The notes under the pieces: generated by a model | Seen by the model: the letters and a program-made list of their open reading frames with translations, nothing else | Told to the model about the DNA's origin: nothing | Databases searched by the model: none | Assembly: GCA_052387955.1 (NCBI GenBank) | Contig: JBQTIQ010000006.1 | Span: forward strand, 1 to 60,274 | Direction of reading: 5' to 3' | Source of the DNA: JBQTIQ01 sp052387955 | Lineage (GTDB): Bacteria; Actinomycetota; Acidimicrobiia; Acidimicrobiales; JACDCH01 | Length of the DNA: 60,274 nucleotides | Translations under genes and position numbers: made by a program | Part shown: one piece after another, positions 54,044-60,274 of the stretch | Position numbering within the stretch: position 1 is the first letter of the stretch | Layout of the letters: each line of letters begins with the position of its first letter

Positions 54044-55330
54044 GTGGTCCGGCGCGGTGAGGCCGAGATGGGCGAAGACCTGGCAGTGGTGTCGCTGTTG
54101 CGGGCGATGGCGGGCTTCGCCAACGCCGCCACCACCCTCGTCGACGCGGTCGCCGACTGTCTCGGCCCGTTCGGTGACTGGGCCGGCTGGGAAGCGGCAA
54201 ACCTGTACGTCCTCGACCACGACCGCCACGTCCTCGTCCCGACGTCGGTGGGCCACGGAGCCGGGAGCACGGCGTCGGAGCGGCTGCGGGCGGCCGTCGC
54301 CACGGTCGCGGTGGAGCACGGGACCGGGCCGGTCGGGGAAGCCTGGGCGCGGGGGAGCCCGATCTGGGCGCAGCGAGACTCCCGGCTCGGACCGGCGCTG
54401 GGAACGGGCACCGACCGCGCCGCTCTGGGCGTTTTCGCCCTGCCGGTGACATGCGAGAACGAAGTGGTGGCAGTGCTCGAGTGCTTCGGCCCCGCTCCGG
54501 CGGCGCCGGGCCCGACGCTGTTGGCGGTGGCATCGGAGCTGGCCGGGCTGCTGGGCCACGTGGCCGAACGGGAGCGGTCGGCCCAGCGGCTGCACCGTCA
54601 GCTGCACGACCGCGCCGCCGCCCTGGAGCGGGCCAACCTCGACCTGGTCGAGTTCGCCTCGGTGGCCGCCCACGACCTGCGCGCTCCGCTCCAGATCATG
54701 ATCGGCTTCGCCGACCTCCTGGCCACCCGGTACCGAGACCGCCTCGACGACGAGGCCTTGGACTGGCTCCGGCGTATCCAGGCGAGCGGCCAGCGCGGCG
54801 CGGAGCTCATCGCCGACCTCCTGGCCTACGCCAACGTCGGCACCGGCCAGGTCGCCGTGGGCCCGGTGGCCCTCGAGGCCGTCGCCCACGAGGTCGCCGA
54901 CGACCTGCGCCTCATCCACGCCGATGCCGTCGAGATCGTCGTCCACCCGCTGCCGATCGTGGCCGGCGAGAAGGGCCAGCTGCGCCAACTGCTCGGGAAC
55001 CTGATGGGCAATGGCACCAAGTTCGTGGCGCCGGGGACCGCGCCGCGCGTCGTCGTCGACGCCGGGCCCGGCACCGGGCCCGGCGACGTCGTCATCAGGG
55101 TCACCGACAACGGCATCGGCATCCCTGCGAGCGAGCGCGACCGGGTGTTCCGCATGTTCCAACGACTGCACCCGCGCACCGACTACGACGGCAGCGGCGT
55201 CGGGCTCGCCATCTGCAAGCGCATCGTCGACCGCCACGGTGGGACCATCTGGATCGACGCCGCTGCCGGTGGCGGCACCCGTGTGTGCCTGAACCTGGCC
55301 CTCGCCGACCAGTCCCCGCCCCGCCCCTGA
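54044..55330 (+). CDS. GAF-domain histidine kinase
   Basis: 428 residues, no membrane segment. Residues about 25-170 are a GAF-like sensor domain (LYVLDHDRHVLVPTS, ALGVFALPVTCENEVVAVLE). The HisKA domain has phosphoacceptor His210 in FASVAAHDLRAPLQIMIGF, like bacteriophytochrome-type kinases. The ATPase domain shows the N box LRQLLGNLMGNGTKF (Gly replaces the usual second Asn), G1 DNGIGIP and G2 SGVGLAICKRIVDRHGG. No cysteine or histidine pattern proves a bilin-binding GAF. No response regulator is nearby, so it is an orphan kinase. Start: GTG 54044 or ATG 54068; the latter has the better ribosome-site spacing. Confidence 0.88.
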   Translation: MVRRGEAEMGEDLAVVSLLRAMAGFANAATTLVDAVADCLGPFGDWAGWEAANLYVLDHDRHVLVPTSVGHGAGSTASERLRAAVATVAVEHGTGPVGEAWARGSPIWAQRDSRLGPALGTGTDRAALGVFALPVTCENEVVAVLECFGPAPAAPGPTLLAVASELAGLLGHVAERERSAQRLHRQLHDRAAALERANLDLVEFASVAAHDLRAPLQIMIGFADLLATRYRDRLDDEALDWLRRIQASGQRGAELIADLLAYANVGTGQVAVGPVALEAVAHEVADDLRLIHADAVEIVVHPLPIVAGEKGQLRQLLGNLMGNGTKFVAPGTAPRVVVDAGPGTGPGDVVIRVTDNGIGIPASERDRVFRMFQRLHPRTDYDGSGVGLAICKRIVDRHGGTIWIDAAAGGGTRVCLNLALADQSPPRP

Positions 55331-55337
55331 CGGGGAG

Positions 55338-56117
55338 TCACCGGCGTTGGGTGGCCTCCAGATGGCGCAGATGGCTGAGCTCGGCGTCGGTGGGCGCCTC
55401 GGTGGTGCCGACCTCGGCGGCGACGCGAAGTTCCCAGCCGGTGGCGGCGACGACATCGTCGACCGCCACCCCCGGATGGACATCGGTGAGCACCAGCTCA
55501 CAGGCGACGGGATCGGGCCGCAGGAGGCCGAGGTCGGTGATCACCAGCGTCGGCCCGGCCCCGGTCAGGCCCAGTCGCTGACGGTCGCCGGGACCGTCGC
55601 CGAAGCCGATGGTGGTCCGGAAGTCGAGACGTTCGACGAAGGCCCGCCGGCTGTGGCCGATCATCACGAAGACCTCGCCGCACGACGCCGCGATCTCGGG
55701 GGCGCCGCCGGCGCCGGGCAGGCGCACCGAGGGACGGTCGTAGGGCCCGATGACCGTGCTGTTGAGGTTGGTGAACCGGTCGAGTTGGGCCGCACCCAGG
55801 AAACCGACGTCGATGCGCCCGCCCTGCAGCCAGTAGGCGAACATCTCCGCCACCGGCACCACCGCGTCGGCGGTGTCGGCCAGTTCACCGTCGCCGATCG
55901 ATAGCGGGAGACGTCGGGGCTTGGCCCCGATGCAGCCCGACTCGTAGATCAACACGAGGTTGGGGGCATGCGTCCCCCGGGCCAGGTTGGCCGCCGTGCT
56001 GGGGGCGCCGATGCCCACGAAGCACACCTGTCCGTCGCTCAGCGCCCGGGCCGCGGCCACCGTCATCATCTCCGCCGGCGCGTAGCGGTCGGGCGCCGAG
56101 CCCGTGCTCCCCCCCAT
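55338..56117 (-). CDS. CoA-transferase beta subunit, orphan (GctB/IpdB-like)
   Basis: 259 residues. It has the class I CoA-transferase beta fold: GQVCFVGIGAPSTAANLAR, the catalytic-Glu motif LIYESGCIGAKPRRLP, VDVGFLGAAQLDRFTNLNST and RLPGAGGAPEIAASC. Relatives are glutaconate CoA-transferase subunit B and the actinobacterial CoA hydrolase IpdB. Both need an alpha subunit, usually the adjacent gene, and none is present within this window. ATG 56117; the gene ends 7 bases from the kinase stop. Confidence 0.85.
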   Translation of the reverse strand: MGGSTGSAPDRYAPAEMMTVAAARALSDGQVCFVGIGAPSTAANLARGTHAPNLVLIYESGCIGAKPRRLPLSIGDGELADTADAVVPVAEMFAYWLQGGRIDVGFLGAAQLDRFTNLNSTVIGPYDRPSVRLPGAGGAPEIAASCGEVFVMIGHSRRAFVERLDFRTTIGFGDGPGDRQRLGLTGAGPTLVITDLGLLRPDPVACELVLTDVHPGVAVDDVVAATGWELRVAAEVGTTEAPTDAELSHLRHLEATQRR

Positions 56118-56209
56118 GGCCGGGCGACGCTACCCACGCGCCCGGGCGGATGCCAACAGGCCGCCGGCCCCCAATGCCCGGCGGGCCAGCAACTATCGTC
56201 CCCACCCGC

Positions 56210-56845
56210 ATGAGAGTCATCGCCATCGACGGTCCCGCCGGGTCGGGCAAGTCGACCGTCGCCCGGCGGGTAGCGGAGAAACTGGCGCTGCCCTACCTCG
56301 ACACCGGTGCCATGTACCGGGGCGTCGCCTTCGCCGCCCTACGGCGCGACATCGATCCCGCCGACGCCGACGAGGTAGCAGCCCTGGCCCGCGCCGTGGC
56401 GATCGACGTCGGGACCGAGAAGGTGCTCGTCGACGGCGTCGACGCCACCGTCGAGATCCGTGGCCCGGAGGTGACCCGGGCCGTGAGCATCGTGGCCGCC
56501 AACCCGGTGGTCCGCGACGAGATGCGCCGGCGCCAGCGCGACTGGGTCACCGCCGCCGACGGGGGCGTCGTGGAGGGTCGCGACATCGGCACCGTCGTGT
56601 TCCCCGACGCCGAGCTGAAGGTGTTCCTGACCGCCTCGCCCGAGTCCCGCGCCCAGCGCCGGGCTCGTGAGGTCGCCGACCTCGACTACGAAACGGTGGT
56701 GTCCGACCTCGCTCGGCGTGACGCCCTCGACCAGGGCCGCAACGACAGCCCCCTGGTGCAGGCCCTCGACGCCATGGTGCTCGATACCACCGGGCTCTCG
56801 GTCGACGAGGTCGTCGCCATCGTCCTGGAGCATTTCGGTGGCTGA
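56210..56845 (+). CDS. cmk: (d)CMP kinase, bacterial type
   Basis: Phosphorylates CMP and dCMP. 211 residues. IAIDGPAGSGKSTVARRVAE is the P-loop, LPYLDTGAMYRGVAFAALRR the base-binding part, and VEGRDIGTVVFPDAELKVFL the long Cmk signature. FLTASPESRAQRRARE forms the lid. ATG 56210 precedes the conserved start directly. It overlaps plsC by 8 bases. This is the second CMP-kinase-like gene in the window, after the archaeal-type one at 8945. Confidence 0.96.
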   Translation: MRVIAIDGPAGSGKSTVARRVAEKLALPYLDTGAMYRGVAFAALRRDIDPADADEVAALARAVAIDVGTEKVLVDGVDATVEIRGPEVTRAVSIVAANPVVRDEMRRRQRDWVTAADGGVVEGRDIGTVVFPDAELKVFLTASPESRAQRRAREVADLDYETVVSDLARRDALDQGRNDSPLVQALDAMVLDTTGLSVDEVVAIVLEHFGG

Positions 56846-57536
56846 GCGCGCCTCACGCCGCGGCGGTGGCAGCGTCGAGCGGCGCCAGCCAGGCGTGTTC
56901 GGCCGAGCGCTCTACCGGGTGCTCCGGGGCCTCGTCCTGATGGTGGCCAAGGCGTTCGGCCGTGTCGAGATCGTCGGCCGCGAGAACGTCCCACCCGAGG
57001 GTGGCTTCGTCATCGCCCCGGTGCACCGTTCCAACGTCGACTTTGCCCTGGCCACCCTGATCACCCGGCGGCGCATCCGCTTCCTGGCCAAGGAGAGCAT
57101 CTGGAAGAGCCGGGCTCTCGGCCGTTTCGTCGAGTTCGGCGGCGGGTTCCCTGTACACCGGGGCGCCGTCGACCGCGAGTCCCTGCGGACCTGTGTCGCG
57201 ATCCTGGGAGCGGGCGAGCCCCTCCTGGTGTTCCCTGAGGGCACCCGCAAGGCGGGAGCCGCGGTCGAGGACCTCTTCGACGGCCCTGCCTACCTGTCGT
57301 GCCGGGCCGGTGTGCCCATCGTCCCGGTGGGCATCGGCGGGTCGGCGGCGATGATGCCCCGAGGAGCGAAGATGCTGAGGCGCTCCAAGCTGGTGATGAT
57401 CGTGGGCGAGCCGCTGGAACCGCCGGCGGTCGAGGGCCGGGCCTCCCGACGGGAGATCAAGGCGATCACCGAGACCCTGCGCGAGACCGTGCAGGCGCTG
57501 TTCGACGACTCCAGCAAGCGAGCCGCCGAGAAGTAG
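56838..57536 (+). CDS. plsC: 1-acylglycerol-3-phosphate acyltransferase (PlsC family)
   Basis: Membrane phospholipid synthesis: acylates lysophosphatidic acid. 232 residues. His63 and Asp68 (APVHRSNVDFALA) form the HX4D motif, and VFPEGTRKAG is the glycerophosphate-binding motif; VPIVPVGIGGSAAMMPRG follows. An amphipathic or hydrophobic segment (VLRGLVLMVAKAF) leads in. GTG 56838 lies inside the cmk end. The order cmk-plsC, then ispH nearby, is common in bacteria. Confidence 0.9.
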   Translation: MAERASRRGGGSVERRQPGVFGRALYRVLRGLVLMVAKAFGRVEIVGRENVPPEGGFVIAPVHRSNVDFALATLITRRRIRFLAKESIWKSRALGRFVEFGGGFPVHRGAVDRESLRTCVAILGAGEPLLVFPEGTRKAGAAVEDLFDGPAYLSCRAGVPIVPVGIGGSAAMMPRGAKMLRRSKLVMIVGEPLEPPAVEGRASRREIKAITETLRETVQALFDDSSKRAAEK

Positions 57537-57537
57537 C

Positions 57538-57550
57538 CGGCGGCTCGCCG
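57538..57550. terminator. Hairpin between convergent plsC and ispH
   Basis: CGGCG, loop GCT, CGCCG in the 29-base gap between two converging genes. A 5-base-pair stem, no T-run. Confidence 0.3.
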
Positions 57551-57565
57551 ACGGCTGAACGCGGG

Positions 57566-58597
57566 CTAGGCCAGGGCGCTGAGGACGTCGGAGGCGGCGA
57601 GCTCACGGTCGTTGACCGGGTTCGGCGACCCCGGCGGCCCTCCGAGGGTGAGAGCAGCGACGGCGTCGATCGCGCTCAGGAGCTCCCGCAGCTCGGGCGG
57701 GGGAGGGAAGTACTCGTCCTCCTCGGTGATGCTGACCTGCTGCACGCCGTTGCGGGGGCCGAGACGCTGGATCACGGCCTCGACCAGCTCCTCGGGCGCC
57801 GACGCCCCGGCCGTGACCCCGACCGTGCCGTCGAGGTCGTCGGGCAGCTCGTCGGGGGAGTTCACCCGATAGACCCGGTCGCACCCGGACTCCCGGGCCA
57901 GCTTCTCGAGCGCCCGGGTGTTCGACGAGTTGCCGGAGCCGATGACGACCATGGAGTCGCAGCGCCCAGCGATGGCCATCAGCGCGCCCTGTCGGTTGGT
58001 GGTGGCGAAGCAGAGGTCGCTTCGCCCTGGCTTCCACAGCTCGGGCCAGCGTTGCTCGGTGGCGGCCAGCACGTCGGCCCAGTCCCGGTGCGACAACGTC
58101 GTCTGGGCCAACAGGGCGACGGGTTGGCCCGTCTCGGGCAGGTTGACGACGTCGGCCACCGACTCCACCAGGCGCGTCGAGCCGGGGGCGACGGCCATCG
58201 TCCCCACCGCCTCCTCGTGGCCGCCGTGGCCGACGTAGACGACCTGGTAGCCCTTGCCGGCGCGCACCTTCAGCTCATGGTGCACCTTGGTCACCAACGG
58301 GCACACGGCGTTGACGACGTAGCCCGCCCGCTGCTGGGCGGCATCCACCACTTCGGGGGCCGAACCGTGGGCCGAGAGCATGAGCGGCCGACCGGCGGGC
58401 ACCTCGTCGATGTCGTCGACGAAGACCACCCCGAGCGACTCGAACCGCTCGACGACGAGCCGGTTGTGGACGATCTCGTGGAAGCAGTACACCGGCGGCT
58501 CGAACGCCTTGACCATCCACGCCAGGGCCTTGATCGCCATCTCCACGCCGGCGCAGAAGCCCCGGGGGTCGGCGAGCAGCACCCGGTCCACTGCCAT
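57566..58597 (-). CDS. ispH: 4-hydroxy-3-methylbut-2-enyl diphosphate reductase
   Basis: Last step of the MEP isoprenoid pathway, a 4Fe-4S enzyme. 343 residues. Cluster cysteines lie in DPRGFCAGVEMAI, NAVCPLVTKVHHE and SDLCFATTNRQGA. Substrate His residues are in CFHEIVHN, SAHGSAPE and VGHGGHEEAVGT. SNTRALEKLARE and TAGASAPEELVE complete the site. ATG 58597 is chosen because the conserved start VDRVLLADPRGFC follows directly. The frame is open further upstream but not conserved. The C-terminus is about 25 residues longer than E. coli IspH. Confidence 0.95.
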   Translation of the reverse strand: MAVDRVLLADPRGFCAGVEMAIKALAWMVKAFEPPVYCFHEIVHNRLVVERFESLGVVFVDDIDEVPAGRPLMLSAHGSAPEVVDAAQQRAGYVVNAVCPLVTKVHHELKVRAGKGYQVVYVGHGGHEEAVGTMAVAPGSTRLVESVADVVNLPETGQPVALLAQTTLSHRDWADVLAATEQRWPELWKPGRSDLCFATTNRQGALMAIAGRCDSMVVIGSGNSSNTRALEKLARESGCDRVYRVNSPDELPDDLDGTVGVTAGASAPEELVEAVIQRLGPRNGVQQVSITEEDEYFPPPPELRELLSAIDAVAALTLGGPPGSPNPVNDRELAASDVLSALA

Positions 58598-58750
58598 CGG
58601 CGGCAGGTTACTGGGGGTATGCCAGACCCCGACCATCGCCTGCGTGTTCGTAGCGGCGGCCGCTGTGGATGGGCCGAGCCCCATGTCGAACCCCCGCGAG
58701 CCGAGGTCGAGCAGGCCGATCGGGCAGTCTGACCTCGTAGTCTGTGCGCC

Positions 58751-60214
58751 GTGGCCCTTCCCCGAATTGTTGCTGTCGCGCCCGGCTCGCCGGCGGCGCG
58801 AGCCGGGTTGGCCGCAGGCGACGAGCTGGTCCGGCTCAACGGCCAGGTCCCCCGCGACATCATCGGGTACCGGCTGCTGGCCGACGAGCCCGACATCGAG
58901 ATCGACGTGGTCCGGGCTGGCCTCGAACGCACCGTGATCGTCGCCAAGATCGCCGGCCAACCGCTCGGGGCCGAGGTGTCCTCGGCGCTGTTCGACCAGG
59001 TACGCACGTGCGACAACCACTGCGAGTTCTGCTTCATCTACCAGCTGCCGCCCGGGCTGCGCCCGAGCCTCTACCTGAAGGACGATGACTACCGGCTGTC
59101 GTTCCTCTACGGGAACTTCACCACCTTGACCCGCTTCACCGAGGCCGACCTCGAACGGGTCGTCACCGAGCGGCTGTCGCCCCTCAACGTGTCGATCCAC
59201 GCCACCGATCCCGACGTGCGGTCCCGCATGCTGCGCAACCGGCGGGGCGCGACGAGCCTGCGGTGGCTGCGGGCACTGCTCGACCACGGCATCGACGTGC
59301 ACGGCCAGGTCGTCGTGTGCCCCGGCGTCAACGACGGGGCCGTGCTCGACGACACCCTCGTCGGCATGCTCGACCGCTTCCCCGAGCTCGCCTCGCTGTG
59401 CGTGGTCCCGCTCGGTGTCAGCAAGTACTCGACCGAGGCCGCCATGCGTCCCCACACCCTGGCCGAGGCCCGTGCCGTCGTCGACTGCGTCGAGGACTGG
59501 CAGGGGGTGTTCCTGTCGGTGCTCGGCCGGCGCCTGGTCTTCGCCGCCGACGAGTACTACCTGCTCGCCGCCCGGTCGTTCCCGCCGGCTCAGAGCTACG
59601 AGGGATTCGCCATGCACGAGGACGGGGTCGGCATGGTCCGCACCTTCGAGGCCGAGCTGCTCGGTCGCGCCGAGAACCCCGTGGGGACGACGCCAGGGTT
59701 CTTCGCCTGGGCCGAAGGCCGCCTCGACCAGGGCGAGACCGACTACGAGCCCTACCGGGGGCCGCGGCTCGGCCCGGGAACCCCGGTCGCCCTGGGGCCG
59801 CGGCGTCGCCGCGCCGGTGGCGCCACCGCGGTGCTCACCGGCGTGTACGGGGCGCAGGTGCTGGCCCCGATGCTGGCCCAGGCCGGTGCCCCCGAGGTCA
59901 GGCTGGTCCCGGTCGAGAACCGCTTCTTCGGCGGCAACGTCGGCGTCGCCGGCCTCATGGTGGGCGAGGACCTGGCCCGGGTGCTGGCCGACCAGCCCGT
60001 CGGCGACCGCTACCTGCTGCCCGACGTCTGCCTGTCCAACGGCGTGTTCCTCGACGGGCTACGGCCGACGGAACTGCCCCGCCCGGTCGAGGTGGTCGCC
60101 ACCGATGGTTCGGCCCTGCGCCGCGCCCTCGGCCTGCGCTTGGGACGCCCTGGCCGGCGCACGATGACGGGACAGTGGCGACAACGTTCGACGGCACACG
60201 CGAGCCCACGATGA
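58751..60214 (+). CDS. DUF512 protein with PDZ and radical-SAM-like domains
   Basis: 487 residues. The N-terminal PDZ-like domain (VAPGSPAARAGLAAGDELVR) is followed by a radical SAM cluster CX3CX2C: Cys87, Cys91 and Cys94 in RTCDNHCEFCFIYQLPPGLR. The DUF512 domain follows (LSFLYGNFTTLTRFTEADLE, LNVSIHATDPDVR, VVCPGVNDG, VPLGVSKYS). The C-terminal part has VENRFFGGNVGVAGLM. Its reaction is unknown. In actinobacteria and other groups it often lies next to the GTPase gene der. The GTG start lies 11 bases before the conserved VAVAPGSPAA core. Confidence 0.88.
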   Translation: MALPRIVAVAPGSPAARAGLAAGDELVRLNGQVPRDIIGYRLLADEPDIEIDVVRAGLERTVIVAKIAGQPLGAEVSSALFDQVRTCDNHCEFCFIYQLPPGLRPSLYLKDDDYRLSFLYGNFTTLTRFTEADLERVVTERLSPLNVSIHATDPDVRSRMLRNRRGATSLRWLRALLDHGIDVHGQVVVCPGVNDGAVLDDTLVGMLDRFPELASLCVVPLGVSKYSTEAAMRPHTLAEARAVVDCVEDWQGVFLSVLGRRLVFAADEYYLLAARSFPPAQSYEGFAMHEDGVGMVRTFEAELLGRAENPVGTTPGFFAWAEGRLDQGETDYEPYRGPRLGPGTPVALGPRRRRAGGATAVLTGVYGAQVLAPMLAQAGAPEVRLVPVENRFFGGNVGVAGLMVGEDLARVLADQPVGDRYLLPDVCLSNGVFLDGLRPTELPRPVEVVATDGSALRRALGLRLGRPGRRTMTGQWRQRSTAHASPR

Positions 60215-60274
60215 CAGACCAACCCCGAGAAGGTTCGACTGGAGACCAGAGCGCCGGAGCGCCGGCGCCGGCGC
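60211..60274 (+). CDS. 5' end of the next gene, cut by the window edge
   Basis: ATG 60211 overlaps the stop of the DUF512 gene (ATGA) and opens a frame reading MTDQPREGSTGDQSAGAPA to the window end. Only 21 codons are visible. Synteny would suggest the ribosome GTPase Der, which can have a variable N-terminus, but the sequence here does not show it. The last 27 bases (GAGCGCCGGAGCGCCGGCGC...) partly match family B. Confidence 0.45.
   Translation, partial: MTDQPREGSTGDQSAGAPAPA

Overview
This 60 kb window is very GC-rich, with dense, mostly plus-strand genes that often overlap by 1-11 bases (ATGA, GTGA and TTGA junctions) and with frequent GTG and TTG starts. An actinobacterial integration host factor (mIHF), a CsoR-type regulator and a PriA lacking helicase motifs point to Actinomycetota. 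The gene mix (CbiZ, Fds-type formate dehydrogenase, DUF512 protein, archaeal-type nucleotide kinase) would fit a deep-branching class such as Acidimicrobiia, but that placement is inference. No rRNA, tRNA, CRISPR array or intact transposon was seen.

Layout. 1-8.4 kb: pyrimidine operon pyrC(partial)-carA-methyltransferase-carB-pyrD-pyrF. 8.5-14.2 kb: core block mihF, an archaeal-type CMP-kinase-like gene in the place where actinobacteria usually have gmk, rpoZ, coaBC, metK, priA. 14.2-19.6 kb: DUF427 gene, csoR with a probable operator, TraR/DksA protein, HD protein, lipoprotein, small membrane protein, trpS, DM13 protein. 19.7-24 kb: DrrAB-like ABC exporter, scpA-scpB-rluB. 24-29.1 kb: NAD-dependent formate dehydrogenase with fused gamma/beta subunits (fdsGB-fdsA-fdsD). 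29.2-31 kb: cobT and a Phd/VapC toxin-antitoxin pair. About 31.1-35.4 kb: accessory stretch of visibly lower GC (GNAT, RibD-like reductase, DUF899, two VOC proteins, PadR). 35.5-40.1 kb: cobalamin riboswitch followed by btuF-btuC-btuD-cbiZ-cobD. 40.2-45.5 kb: metF-fhs-folD, a decayed reading frame, fdhD. 45.6-48.3 kb: aroH-tyrA-aroA. 48.4-57.5 kb: YjbR-like protein, SUOX-like molybdoprotein, VOC protein, hrpA, histidine kinase, orphan CoA-transferase subunit, cmk-plsC. 57.6-60.3 kb: ispH, DUF512 radical SAM protein, and the start of another gene.

How genes work together. Formate dehydrogenase, its sulfur-transfer protein FdhD, formate-THF ligase, FolD and MetF together cover formate oxidation and formate entry into the folate pool up to methyl-THF. 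The B12 genes import corrinoids, cut off foreign lower loops (CbiZ) and supply parts for rebuilding (CobD, CobT), with import controlled by B12 through a ribosome-site-masking hairpin. MetK and MetF add to methyl-group metabolism.

The most unusual signal is an interspersed ~84-base element (family A: five full copies and one half copy, 23-46 kb, all in one orientation). It sits at gene ends and operon junctions, has hairpin-forming segments, and is translated in one frame as the C-terminus of MetF and ScpB. A second repeat (family B) occurs at 17.4, 21.6 and 43.9 kb.
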